Assembly (NCBI GenBank): GCA_036260375.1
Contig: DASZZZ010000109.1
Span: 1-64,000 of the forward strand
Length of the DNA stretch: 64,000 bases
Reading direction: 5' to 3'
From: DASZZZ01 sp036260375
GTDB lineage: Bacteria > Actinomycetota > CADDZG01 > WHSQ01
In this document: positions 51,541 through 59,741 of the stretch, in pieces
Layout of the letters: each line of letters opens with the position of its first letter
Numbering within the stretch: position 1 is the first letter of the stretch
Translations under genes and position numbers: made by a program
The notes under the pieces: model-generated
Database searches by the model: none
Told to the model about the DNA's origin: nothing
Seen by the model: only the letters and a program-made list of their open reading frames with translations

Positions 51541-53070
51541 GTGACGAACCAGCGGGCGGCGATCCGGCGGGCGTTGGTCAGCGTGTCGGACAAGACGCGG
51601 ATCGTCGAGCTCGCGGCCGGGCTCGTCGACGCGGGGGTCGAGATCCTGTCCTCGGGAGGCACCGCGCGCGCGCTCGCCGACGCGGGCGTTCCGGTCACGC
51701 CCGTCCACGAGGTCACCGGCGCGCCGGAGATGCTCGACGGGCGCGTCAAGACGTTGCACCCGACGATCCACGGAGCGATCCTGGCGGACCGCCGCAATCC
51801 CAGTCACGTCGCGCAGCTGCGCGACCGCTCGATCGTGCCGATCGACCTCGTCGTGTGCAACCTGTACCCGTTCGAGCGCACCATCGCGGCCCCCGGCGTG
51901 ACGCTCGACGAGGCGGTCGAGCAGATCGACGTCGGCGGTCCCGCGATGGTGCGCGCCGCGGCCAAGAACTTTCACTCGGTGGCGGTGGTCGTCGACCCAG
52001 GGCGCTATCCGCTCGTGCTCGACGAGCTCCGCGCGCACGGCGGACTGTCCGACGAGACGCGCCGCACCCTCGCGCTCGACGCGTTCCGTCACACGGCCGC
52101 GTACGACGCCGCGATCGCCGCCTACCTCGCCGGCGCCGACGGGCTGCCCGACCGTCTCGTGCTCGCCGGCACGAAGGCGCTCGACCTCCGCTACGGCGAG
52201 AACCCCCACCAGACCGCCGCGTTCTATCGCACCGGCGGCGGCGGCATCGGCGGAGCGGAGCAGCTGCACGGCAAGGAGCTCAGCTACAACAACCTGCTCG
52301 ACGCCGACGCCGCGTGGCGGCTCGCGCTCGAGCTCGGCGCGCCGGGGGCCGTGATCGTCAAGCACCTCAACCCGTGCGGCGCGGCGGTCGCCGGCTCGCT
52401 CGCAGACGCGTACGCGCGCGCCCTCGAGTGCGACAGGACGTCCGCGTTCGGGGGCATCGTGGCGCTCAACCAGCCGTGCGACCGCGCCACCGCGGAGGCG
52501 ATCGCCGCGATCTTCACGGAGGTCGTCGTCGCTCCGCAGTTCGCGGACGACGCCCTCGACGCGCTGCGCGCGAAGAAGAACGTCCGCATCCTGCGCGCCG
52601 GCCCCCCGTCGCCCGGCGAGCGCGACGTGCGCCGGGTCTCGGGCGGGCTGCTCGTGCAGACGCCCGACGAGCGTGACGACGCGTCGGGCGCGCGCGTCGT
52701 GACGCGCATGCAGCCGACGCCCGAGCAGTGGGACGACCTACGGTTCGCGTGGGTCGTGGCGAAGCACGTCAAGTCGAACGCGATCGTGCTCGCGTCGCGG
52801 CGCACCGCGGTCGGCATCGGTGCGGGCCAGATGAATCGCCTCGAGGCGGCCGAGCTCGCGGCGCGCCGCGCCGGGGGCCGGGCCGCGGGATCGGTGTGCG
52901 CGTCCGACGCGTTCTTCCCGTTCCGCGACGGGCTCGACGCCGCGGTCGCCGCAGGCGCGACGGCCGTCATCCAGCCGGGCGGCTCGGTCCGCGACGACGA
53001 GGTGATAGACGCCGCCGACGAGCACGGCGTCCCGATGGTCTTTACAGGGCGGCGTCACTTTCGGCATTGA
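51541..53070 (+). CDS. purH: Bifunctional AICAR transformylase/IMP cyclohydrolase
   Basis: The 509-residue enzyme catalyses the last two steps to IMP. The N-terminal IMP cyclohydrolase (MGS-like) domain has ILSSGGTARALADAG and KTLHPTIHGAIL. The AICAR transformylase domain has LRYGENPHQTA, NPCGAAV and the late KSNAIVLAS segment, and ends MVFTGRRHFRH. TAGGAT (51529-51534) lies 6 nt before the GTG. The last 29 bases overlap the end of a convergent exporter gene. Confidence 0.97.
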   Translation: MTNQRAAIRRALVSVSDKTRIVELAAGLVDAGVEILSSGGTARALADAGVPVTPVHEVTGAPEMLDGRVKTLHPTIHGAILADRRNPSHVAQLRDRSIVPIDLVVCNLYPFERTIAAPGVTLDEAVEQIDVGGPAMVRAAAKNFHSVAVVVDPGRYPLVLDELRAHGGLSDETRRTLALDAFRHTAAYDAAIAAYLAGADGLPDRLVLAGTKALDLRYGENPHQTAAFYRTGGGGIGGAEQLHGKELSYNNLLDADAAWRLALELGAPGAVIVKHLNPCGAAVAGSLADAYARALECDRTSAFGGIVALNQPCDRATAEAIAAIFTEVVVAPQFADDALDALRAKKNVRILRAGPPSPGERDVRRVSGGLLVQTPDERDDASGARVVTRMQPTPEQWDDLRFAWVVAKHVKSNAIVLASRRTAVGIGAGQMNRLEAAELAARRAGGRAAGSVCASDAFFPFRDGLDAAVAAGATAVIQPGGSVRDDEVIDAADEHGVPMVFTGRRHFRH

Positions 53071-54403
53071 GCAGCGTTCTCTCCGCCCCTCGTATCGCGA
53101 GCCAGAATCCGAACAACACGATCGACCCGAGCACGCCCGCGCCGATGAGCGTGTCCTCGGCCCCCCACGTCTTCGTCGCCGGCGACGCGAGCAGCTGCGA
53201 CAGCGGAATGAGGCTCGTCGTCACGAACCAGTCGACGCTCGACACGCGCCCGAGCAGGTGACGCGGGACGTGCGTGTGCATGAGCGTGTTCCAGATGATC
53301 GTGCCGACCGTGAAGAAGCCCGACATGAGCAAGCCGACGATGACGGTCTGCCACAGGTCGTGGAAGATGCCGAAGCCCGACAGCATCAGGACGCCGATGG
53401 CGAGCGTCGCGTACATCATGGTGACGTGTCGCCGCGGCAGGCTGAACTGGGTCAGCAACACCGCGCCGACGATCGCGCCGACGCCGGTCGCGGCCATGAC
53501 GAGCGACAGCTCCTCGTTTCCGCCGCGATTCTTGAGGACGTACGGCACGATCGCCTGGAACGGTCCGTAGAAGCACAGCAACCCGGCCGCCATCGCGACG
53601 AGCGACGCCCACAGCCATCGCTGCGTTACCACGAACGCGAGGCCCTCCTTGATCTCCTCGAGCATCGACGGCGTCGCCCGTTCGCGGCGGGCCGCGGGCA
53701 GCGATCGCATCATCGTGAGCGCGATCGCCGAGAAGACGAACGTCCCGGCGTTGACGAGGAACGCACCCCCCTGCCCGGTGAACGCAAAGATGATCGGATA
53801 CAGCAGCGGACCTACGACGCGCATCGCGAACGGACGCGTGAAGTTGTCGAGTGAGTTCGCTTCGACCAGCAGCTCGCGCGGCACGACGTCGGGAACGATC
53901 GAGCCGAACGCGGGCCCGAACAGCGCGTCGCCGAGCCCGTAGACCGCGACGAGAACGTACATGTGCCACAGCTCCAGCGAGCCGGACAGGCTCAGGAGCC
54001 CGAGCAGCAGCATCGGGACGACGCGCACGATGTCGGCGAGTATGAGGATGCGGCGGCGATCCAGGCGGTCGCTGAGGATGCCGCCGACGAGCAGGAACGC
54101 GACCTGCGGCGCGGTCCACGCGGCGCCGACGGACGCGGTCGCGCCCGGGCTGTTCGACAATTCCAGGACCTGGAGTGGCATCGCGACGAAGAAGATGCCG
54201 TCGCCGACGAGCGACACGGACAGCCCGAGCCACAGCAGCGAGAAGTCGCGGTGCTGCAGGGGTCGGAGAATCTTCAGGCGCAGGCGGGACGGACGGGCGG
54301 GATAGGGCGGCGGTGCCACCGGAGGGGGCGGCGCGACCACCGGCGGTGAGGCTGGGGAGGTCGGAGCCGGGCCCTCCGAGGACTTTGCTATCCCTTCGTC
54401 CAC
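53042..54403 (-). CDS. MFS exporter (EntS/macrolide-efflux type)
   Basis: A 453-residue membrane protein with a Pro-rich cytosolic N-terminus (about 1-45) and 12 predicted helices. FSLLWLGLSVSLVGDGIFFVAMPLQVLEL is typical of the first helix of the MFS_3 group, and GGILSDRLDRRRILILADIVR is the motif A loop (core: SDRLDRRRILILADI). VPRELLVEANSLDN is also characteristic. Substrates in the family are siderophores, macrolides and other drugs. The start is GTG 54403. The 3' end overlaps purH by 29 bp. Confidence 0.87.
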   Translation of the reverse strand: MDEGIAKSSEGPAPTSPASPPVVAPPPPVAPPPYPARPSRLRLKILRPLQHRDFSLLWLGLSVSLVGDGIFFVAMPLQVLELSNSPGATASVGAAWTAPQVAFLLVGGILSDRLDRRRILILADIVRVVPMLLLGLLSLSGSLELWHMYVLVAVYGLGDALFGPAFGSIVPDVVPRELLVEANSLDNFTRPFAMRVVGPLLYPIIFAFTGQGGAFLVNAGTFVFSAIALTMMRSLPAARRERATPSMLEEIKEGLAFVVTQRWLWASLVAMAAGLLCFYGPFQAIVPYVLKNRGGNEELSLVMAATGVGAIVGAVLLTQFSLPRRHVTMMYATLAIGVLMLSGFGIFHDLWQTVIVGLLMSGFFTVGTIIWNTLMHTHVPRHLLGRVSSVDWFVTTSLIPLSQLLASPATKTWGAEDTLIGAGVLGSIVLFGFWLAIRGAERTLLNAESDAAL

Positions 54404-54512
54404 GCGCCCACTCCGCCTGTTGACATGGTGGCAATCATCCTAAACACAAAAGGGACACGCTCGGCCCGCATGGGGCTAGGATGCCGGTCCCCCCCGACTC
54501 CAGTGGAGACAC

Positions 54513-55394
54513 ATGATGGCGGCGAAGATCATCGACGGCAAGGCCCTCGCGGCGGAGGTGCGTGCCGAGGTCGCCCGCGACGCGCGCGCTCTCGGCGCGC
54601 GTGACGTCCAGCCGGGCCTCGCCACCGTTCTCGTCGGCGACGACCCCGCGTCGAGGACGTACGTGTCATCGAAGCAGAAGGCGTGCGCCGAGGTCGGCAT
54701 CGCGGTGTGGGACCACCATCTCGACGCGAGCACGTCGCAGGACGACCTGCTGTCGCTCGTCGCGCGGCTCAACGACGACGAGCGCGTGCACGGCATCCTC
54801 GTGCAGCTGCCGCTGCCGTCGCAGATCGAGGAGCAGGCGGTGCTCGAGGCCGTGCGTCCCGACAAGGACGCCGACGGTTTCCATCCGTGCAACCTCGGAC
54901 GCCTCCTCGCGGGCGATGCGGTCGTCGCGCCGGCGACGCCCGCGGGCATCCAGCAGATGCTCGTTCGCAGCGGGATCGAGACGTTCGGCGCGCACGTCGT
55001 CGTCGTCGGTCGCTCGAACATCGTCGGCAAGCCGCTCGCCGCCATGATGATGCAGAAAGGGCCGGGCGCGAACGCGACCGTCACCGTGTGTCACACGGGT
55101 ACGCGCGACCTCGCGCGTCACACGTCGGCCGCCGACGTCGTGGTCGCGGCGGTGGGGCGCGCGAAGACGATCACGGCGCCGATGATCGCCCCGGGCGCCG
55201 TCGTCGTCGACGTCGGCATGAACCGCACCGACGAAGGTCTCGTCGGCGACGTCGACTTCGCCGCGGTGCGCGACGTCGCGTCGGCGATCACGCCGGTTCC
55301 CGGAGGCGTCGGGCCGATGACGATCGCGATGCTGCTTCGCAACACGGTGACGCTCGCGGAGCGCGCCGCGCACGGCCACGTCCCGTCGTCCTAG
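54513..55394 (+). CDS. folD: Methylenetetrahydrofolate dehydrogenase/cyclohydrolase
   Basis: The 293-residue bifunctional enzyme supplies 10-formyl-THF, used by PurN and PurH encoded next door. It has YVSSKQKACAEVG (catalytic Tyr and Lys), LVQLPLPSQI, KDADGFHPCNLGRL, VVVGRSNIVGKPLAAMM and PVPGGVGPMTIAML. ATG 54513 or the adjacent 54516 follows GTGGAGAC. The stop overlaps the stop of the convergent acidic-tail protein gene. Confidence 0.96.
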   Translation: MMAAKIIDGKALAAEVRAEVARDARALGARDVQPGLATVLVGDDPASRTYVSSKQKACAEVGIAVWDHHLDASTSQDDLLSLVARLNDDERVHGILVQLPLPSQIEEQAVLEAVRPDKDADGFHPCNLGRLLAGDAVVAPATPAGIQQMLVRSGIETFGAHVVVVGRSNIVGKPLAAMMMQKGPGANATVTVCHTGTRDLARHTSAADVVVAAVGRAKTITAPMIAPGAVVVDVGMNRTDEGLVGDVDFAAVRDVASAITPVPGGVGPMTIAMLLRNTVTLAERAAHGHVPSS

Positions 55395-56248
55395 TCGTCG
55401 TCCGAGCCGCCGCCCGAGTCGTCGGAGTCGTCGCCGCCCGAGCCGCGCCCCGACGAGTCGTCGTCGTCCGAGCCCGAATCGTCGGAGTCGTCGTCGTCCG
55501 AACCGCGCCTCGACGAGTCGTCGTCGGAATCGTCGTCGTCGTCCGAGCCGCGCCCCGACGAGTCGTCGTCCGAGTCATCGGAGTCGTCGTCCGACCCGCG
55601 CCCCGACGAGTCGTCGTCGGAGTCGTCGTCATCCGACCCGGATCCGGACGAGTCGTCGTCGGAGTCGTCGTCAGCCTCCTCGCCGGACAGCCGCAGCAGC
55701 GTCACGGCGCGGCGCTCGAGCTGCTCGATGCGCGTCTCCCACTGCGCCCGCATCGGCCCCCGCTCCTCGTCGAGCAGGTCCTGGGCGCGGGCGAGCTCGC
55801 CGAGCGCGTCGAGCGACAGTCGCTCGGCCCGCTGCGGCGCGAACGGAAGCTGGGCCGCCGCGTCCTCGAGCAGCGTCCCGGCCGCGCGCACGCGGTCCTC
55901 GAAGTCGGCGGACACGCTCGGCGCGAGCCCGATCGTGCGCAGCGCCTCCTTGACCGGGTAGAGGCGCTGGCCGGGGGCCGCGTTCTGGGCGACCCACGCG
56001 ACCGCGATCAGCAGGACGCCGGCGGCCGCGGTGCGAAGCGCGATGGCGACCAGCGGCGGGCGCCGGCGGCGCCGTCCGGCGACGCCTTGCACGAACATCG
56101 CTCGCTCGCGCCGCGCCCCGGGCGCGTCGACGGCGAGCTCGTCGCCGAGGCGGCGCGCCACGTCGACCATCTCGGCGACGTCGGGGTCGGCCGGTGGGCG
56201 CTCGGAGGTGAGCGCGACGTCGAGGTCGCGTTCGATGTCGCCGGTCAC
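55391..56248 (-). CDS. DUF5667-like membrane protein with long Asp/Ser/Gly tail (putative anti-sigma/partner)
   Basis: The 285-residue protein starts at GTG 56248, overlapping the sigma-factor stop (GTGA). Residues about 1-55 are an acidic cytoplasmic region, and residues 70-88 one transmembrane helix (TAAAGVLLIAVAWVAQNAA). The extracellular part has GQRLYPVKEALRTIGLAPS, the DUF5667 pattern often found with ECF sigma factors. The last ~95 residues are Asp/Ser/Gly repeats of the type DDDSDDDSSGRGSDDD, extremely acidic and probably calcium-binding or disordered. As a membrane protein coupled to the sigma gene it is a candidate anti-sigma factor, but no zinc HxxxCxxC motif is present. Confidence 0.75.
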   Translation of the reverse strand: MTGDIERDLDVALTSERPPADPDVAEMVDVARRLGDELAVDAPGARRERAMFVQGVAGRRRRRPPLVAIALRTAAAGVLLIAVAWVAQNAAPGQRLYPVKEALRTIGLAPSVSADFEDRVRAAGTLLEDAAAQLPFAPQRAERLSLDALGELARAQDLLDEERGPMRAQWETRIEQLERRAVTLLRLSGEEADDDSDDDSSGSGSDDDDSDDDSSGRGSDDDSDDSDDDSSGRGSDDDDDSDDDSSRRGSDDDDSDDSGSDDDDSSGRGSGGDDSDDSGGGSDDD

Positions 56249-56799
56249 GTGCTCACCCCCTGTTGCATCCGGCGCCGCAGGTTGGCGAGCGCGCGGAACT
56301 GCAGCTGTCGCACCGCGTTGGCGTTGCGGCCCATCACCGCGCCGACCTCGGCGGGCTCGAGCCCGCCCGCGAAGCGCAGCAGCAGGACCTCCCGCTGGTC
56401 CGGCGCAAGCTCGTCCAGCATCGCACTCAGCTCCGTGGTCGTCTCGGCGGCGAGCGCCGCGACCTCCGGCGTTCGCTCCTCGGTGGCGTCGAGGCGGCCC
56501 GCGACGTCGTCGCTCGCCTGCTCGCGCCCGGTCTTGCGGAAGTGGTCCACGACGAGGTTCGACGCAATCCGGAACAGCCACGCCTCGAAGCCGGCGCCCC
56601 GCCACTTGAAGCGGCCGAGCTCGCCGAGCACCTTGGCGAACGTCTCCGCGGCGACGTCCTCCGCCGCGGCGCGGTCCCGCACCCGCCCGAGGGCGTAGCG
56701 GAACACGCGCGGGTGGAAGTGGTCGAAGAGCAGCGCCGCGGCGCGCTCGTCGCCGGCGGCGGCCCTGCGAACCTCCCGTTTGAGCGTCGTGGTGTCCAC
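56245..56799 (-). CDS. ECF-type RNA polymerase sigma factor
   Basis: A 184-residue sigma-70-family factor. Region 2 is ALLFDHFHPRVFRYALGRV through DVAAETFAKVLGEL and FEAWLFRIASNLVVDHFRK (core quoted). Region 4 is LDELAPDQREVLLLRFAGGL and AVMGRNANAVRQLQFRALANLRRR. An acidic linker separates them. A GTAACG-N15-CGTT promoter lies directly upstream and the same motif precedes the divergent kinase and the acidic-protein gene, so it probably autoregulates and controls both. Confidence 0.93.
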   Translation of the reverse strand: MDTTTLKREVRRAAAGDERAAALLFDHFHPRVFRYALGRVRDRAAAEDVAAETFAKVLGELGRFKWRGAGFEAWLFRIASNLVVDHFRKTGREQASDDVAGRLDATEERTPEVAALAAETTTELSAMLDELAPDQREVLLLRFAGGLEPAEVGAVMGRNANAVRQLQFRALANLRRRMQQGVST

Positions 56800-56812
56800 A
56801 TCCGTCCTCTAC

Positions 56813-56837
56813 AACGAGGGCGACCCGGGTCCGTTAC
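56813..56837 (-). promoter_or_regulatory. ECF-type promoter of the sigma operon
   Basis: On the minus strand GTAACG (56837-56832), 15 nt, CGTT (56816-56813). The sigma start codon follows at 56799. It is one of three identically spaced copies in 1 kb and forms an 8-bp inverted repeat (CCGTTACG/CGTAACGG) with the divergent kinase promoter. Confidence 0.7.
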
Positions 56838-56850
56838 GGCGGACGCCGGC

Positions 56851-56875
56851 GTAACGGCGGCGCGCCGCACTCGTT
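56851..56875 (+). promoter_or_regulatory. ECF-type promoter of the Ser/Thr kinase
   Basis: GTAACG (56851-56856), 15 nt, CGTT (56872-56875), 28 nt before the kinase ATG. The -35 AAC and -10 CGT cores fit ECF promoters in general, and CTCGTT at the -10 matches the sigma promoter. Confidence 0.7.
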
Positions 56876-56902
56876 ATACGGGCAACCGACGAGAGGTGGG
56901 GC

Positions 56903-57781
56903 ATGGGAGCGAGCGCAGTCGTGGACGCCAAAGCGAGCTGGACCCTGGCCGAGGGCGACGAGATCGCGCCCGGACGGCATGTGCTCGGCGCGCTCGGCGG
57001 GGGCCGCGCCACCGAGGCGTACCTCGCGTGGGACGACCGCCTGTCGTCGATCATCGTCGCCAAGGCGCTGCGCCCCGACGCCGCCGGCGACGAGCGCGCC
57101 CGGGCGCGGCTGGAGCGCGAGGGCGCGTTGCTGCAGCGGCTCGCCCACCCGGTCGTCGTGCGGTGCTTCGCGGCCGCGCTCGGCGAGGCGGTGCCACACC
57201 TCGTGCTGGAGCACGTCGAGGGGCCGTCGCTGCGGACGTTGGTCCGCAAGCACGGCCCGCTGCCGCTCGAGCAGGTGCTGCCGGTCGCGTTGCGCGTCTC
57301 CGGCGCGCTGCACTACCTCGCGTCGGAGGGCGTCGTCCACCTCGACGTCAAGCCCGCCAACGTCGTGATGGACGCGATGCCGCGCCTCGTCGACTTCGGC
57401 ATCGCGCGTTCTCTCGAGCGCGCCGGTCGCATGACGGCGCCCGCCGGGACGTCGGCGTACATGGCGCCCGAGCAGCACGATCCGCGCGCCCACGGCGGCG
57501 TCGGACCGCCCGCCGACGTATGGGGGCTCGGCGCGACGCTCTACGTCGCGCTCACGCGCCGGCTGCCGTTCGGACGGGCCGGCGCGCTCGACGCCTCGGC
57601 GCGCGCGCCGGAGCTTCCGTCCGACGTCCCGCGTCCCGTCGCGGAGCTCGTCCACGCGTGCCTCGCGCCCGACCCGTCGGACCGCCCGCCGGCGCGCGCG
57701 ATCGCCGACGCGCTCGAGCCGCTCGTCGCGATGTTGCCGCGCCGGCGTTCGTTCGGACGCGCGCGGCCGCGGCTGCGATGA
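56903..57781 (+). CDS. Soluble Ser/Thr protein kinase
   Basis: A 292-residue Hanks-type kinase without transmembrane or extracellular sensor domain. The P-loop is LGGGRATEAYLAWD, the ATP lysine is in IIVAKALRPD, the catalytic loop VVHLDVKPANVVM (HLD in place of HRD), then DFGIARS and GTSAYMAPEQH. The C-lobe ends with a basic tail (RRRSFGRARPRLR). It is divergent from the ECF sigma gene and behind the same promoter motif, so phosphorylation of the sigma factor or its partner is a testable idea. Confidence 0.92.
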   Translation: MGASAVVDAKASWTLAEGDEIAPGRHVLGALGGGRATEAYLAWDDRLSSIIVAKALRPDAAGDERARARLEREGALLQRLAHPVVVRCFAAALGEAVPHLVLEHVEGPSLRTLVRKHGPLPLEQVLPVALRVSGALHYLASEGVVHLDVKPANVVMDAMPRLVDFGIARSLERAGRMTAPAGTSAYMAPEQHDPRAHGGVGPPADVWGLGATLYVALTRRLPFGRAGALDASARAPELPSDVPRPVAELVHACLAPDPSDRPPARAIADALEPLVAMLPRRRSFGRARPRLR

Positions 57782-57794
57782 CGTCAGCCCGTAC

Positions 57795-57819
57795 GTAACG
57801 CGGCGGACGCGGCGTCGTT
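57795..57819 (+). promoter_or_regulatory. ECF-type promoter of the Asp-rich secreted protein
   Basis: GTAACG (57795-57800), 15 nt, CGTT (57816-57819), 34 nt before the ATG. Spacing is identical to the sigma and kinase promoters. Confidence 0.65.
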
Positions 57820-57853
57820 GGACCGGCGACAACGTCGAGACAGGAGGACGAAC

Positions 57854-58507
57854 ATGAACCGAGCGGTAAGTGCAGCGGTGCTGGTGTTCTCGCTGTTCGT
57901 CGCCGCCGGCGCCGGCCTGATCGCGATCGAGGCCGCGCAGAACACCGTCGCGCCGGCGCACGCGAGCGACGACCGGCGCGACGACGACGGCGCGGTGCTC
58001 ACGCGCAAGGGCGACGGTGACGACGACGTCGTCGCGATGTCGGACGACGACGACGACGATGACGACACGCTCGGCGACGACACCGGCACGCGCGGCGCGG
58101 GCGACACGCTGGGCGACGACACCGCGACGGACGGCGCCGGCGACACGTTCGACGACGACACGGGCACGCACGACGACACGTTCGACGACGACACCGACGC
58201 GACCAACACGATGGACGGCGACACCGACACCGACGGCGGCGACGACACGGACGGCGACAACTCGGGGCCGAGCGACAACCCGGGTCCGAGCGACAACTCG
58301 GGTCCGAGCGACAACTCGGGGCCGAGCGACAACTCGGGTCCGAGCGACGACTCGGGTCCGAGCGACGACTCGGGGCCGAGCGCCAACTCGGGTCCGAGCG
58401 ACGACACCGGCGACGACTCCGGCTCGAGCGGCAGCTCCGGCTCGGGCGGATCGGGCTCGGACGACGACGACACCGGTTCGGACGACGACGACTCCGGATC
58501 GGGCTGA
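57854..58507 (+). CDS. Secreted Asp/Gly/Ser/Pro-rich repeat protein
   Basis: The 217-residue protein starts at ATG 57854 with GGAGGAC upstream. Residues 1-35 are a Sec signal peptide (NRAVSAAVLVFSLFVAAGAGLIAIEAA). The mature protein is low-complexity and strongly acidic: an Asp/Thr/Gly region, then eight six-residue SGPSDN-like units, then Ser/Gly and Asp runs. No folded domain is recognised. Possible roles are cation binding at the cell surface or a disordered matrix component. A shared promoter motif links it to the sigma-kinase module. Confidence 0.75.
   Translation: MNRAVSAAVLVFSLFVAAGAGLIAIEAAQNTVAPAHASDDRRDDDGAVLTRKGDGDDDVVAMSDDDDDDDDTLGDDTGTRGAGDTLGDDTATDGAGDTFDDDTGTHDDTFDDDTDATNTMDGDTDTDGGDDTDGDNSGPSDNPGPSDNSGPSDNSGPSDNSGPSDDSGPSDDSGPSANSGPSDDTGDDSGSSGSSGSGGSGSDDDDTGSDDDDSGSG
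58262..58405 (+). repeat. Eight 18-bp tandem repeats (SGPSDN-type)
   Basis: 144 bp encode eight hexapeptides of the form S/P-G-P-S-D/A-N/D. The units differ at only a few bases, mainly GGG/GGT and AAC/GAC. Confidence 0.93.
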
Positions 58508-58527
58508 GCGGCCGTCACGGGCCGGTC

Positions 58528-58551
58528 GAGGGGGCGCTTCGGCGCCCCCTC
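58528..58551. terminator. Strong UUCG-loop hairpin terminator
   Basis: A perfect 10-bp stem (GAGGGGGCGC with GCGCCCCCTC) around a TTCG tetraloop lies 20 nt after the acidic-protein stop. There is no T-run, but the stem is very stable. Confidence 0.75.
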
Positions 58552-58625
58552 GGCGCGTCGGCGCCCCATAGCGTGCCGAGCGGATAGGTTTGGGCTCCTC
58601 CACGGCCGACGACAGGGGAGACCCG

Positions 58626-59732
58626 ATGGCAGACAGGACGTACCGCGTCACGCTGATTCCCGGTGACGGCACCGGGCCCGAGATCGCCGAGGCGACGCGT
58701 CGCGTTCTCGAGGGAACGGGCGTGAAGTTCGACTGGGACGTGCAGCACGCCGGCACCGACGTCATGGACGAGTTCGGCACGCCGCTGCCCGACCAGGTCC
58801 TCGATTCCATACGCGCCAACAAGATCGCCATCAAAGGGCCGATCACGACGCCGGTGGGCACGGGCTTTCGCAGCGTCAACGTCGCGCTGCGCAAGGAGCT
58901 CGACCTCTACATGTGCCTTCGTCCGTGCAAGTCGTATCCCGGCGTCCGGTCCCGTTACGAGGGCATCGACGTCGTCGTCGTGCGCGAGAACCACGAGGAT
59001 CTGTATGCGGGCATCGAGTTCGAGCAGGGGTCGCCCGAGGCGCGCAAGCTCATCGACTTCATCGACGAGCTCGGCGCGCGCCGCATCCGCGAGGACTCGG
59101 GCATCTCCATCAAGCCGATCTCCGTGACGGGCACGCGGCGCATCGTGCGCGCCGCGTTCGACTACGCGATCAAGAACGACCGCAAGAAGGTCACGGCCGT
59201 GCACAAGGCGAACATCATGAAGTTCTCCGACGGGCTGTTCCTGCGCACCGCGCGCGAGGTCGCCGAGGAGTACGCCGGCTCGGGCATCGAGTTCGAGGAC
59301 CGCATCGTCGACAACATGTGCATGCAGCTCGTGCAGAAGCCGGAGCTGTACGACGTCCTGGTGCTGCCCAACCTCTACGGCGACATCGTCTCGGACCTCG
59401 GCGCAGGGCTGATCGGCGGCCTCGGCGTGGCGCCGGGCGGCAACATCGGCGACGAAGTCGCGGTGTTCGAGCCGACGCACGGGTCGGCCCCCAAGTACGC
59501 GGGCCAGAACAAGGTCAACCCGATGGCCATGATGCTGTCGGGCGTCCTCATGCTGCGCCACCTCGAGGAGTTCGGCGCCGCCGACCGGCTCGAGGCCGCG
59601 CTCGCGGCGGTGATCGCGGAGGGGAGGTCGGTGACGTACGACATGAAGCCGACGCGCGACGACCCGACCGCCGTCGGCACGTCGGAGGTCGCCGACGCGG
59701 TCATCGAGAAGCTCAACGCGGGCGCGGTCTAG
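58626..59732 (+). CDS. icd: Isocitrate dehydrogenase (homodimeric, NAD-type length)
   Basis: The 368-residue enzyme oxidatively decarboxylates isocitrate to 2-oxoglutarate. It has LIPGDGTGPEI, the substrate Ser/Arg pattern SVNVALRKELDLYMCLRPCKSY (core: LRKELDLYMCLRPCKS), VVRENHEDLYAGIE, KANIMKFSDGLF and the metal Asp in LPNLYGDIVSDLGAG. FEPTHGSAPKYAGQNKVNP ends the coenzyme site. A longer substrate loop than isopropylmalate dehydrogenase favours isocitrate, but 3-isopropylmalate dehydrogenase cannot be fully excluded without alignment. mdh follows 9 nt later. Confidence 0.88.
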   Translation: MADRTYRVTLIPGDGTGPEIAEATRRVLEGTGVKFDWDVQHAGTDVMDEFGTPLPDQVLDSIRANKIAIKGPITTPVGTGFRSVNVALRKELDLYMCLRPCKSYPGVRSRYEGIDVVVVRENHEDLYAGIEFEQGSPEARKLIDFIDELGARRIREDSGISIKPISVTGTRRIVRAAFDYAIKNDRKKVTAVHKANIMKFSDGLFLRTAREVAEEYAGSGIEFEDRIVDNMCMQLVQKPELYDVLVLPNLYGDIVSDLGAGLIGGLGVAPGGNIGDEVAVFEPTHGSAPKYAGQNKVNPMAMMLSGVLMLRHLEEFGAADRLEAALAAVIAEGRSVTYDMKPTRDDPTAVGTSEVADAVIEKLNAGAV

Positions 59733-59741
59733 GAGGCGACG

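Noticed and set aside
58262..58405. CRISPR or regulatory iteron array
   Set aside because: The 18-bp units are contiguous, in frame and encode hexapeptides of a secreted protein.
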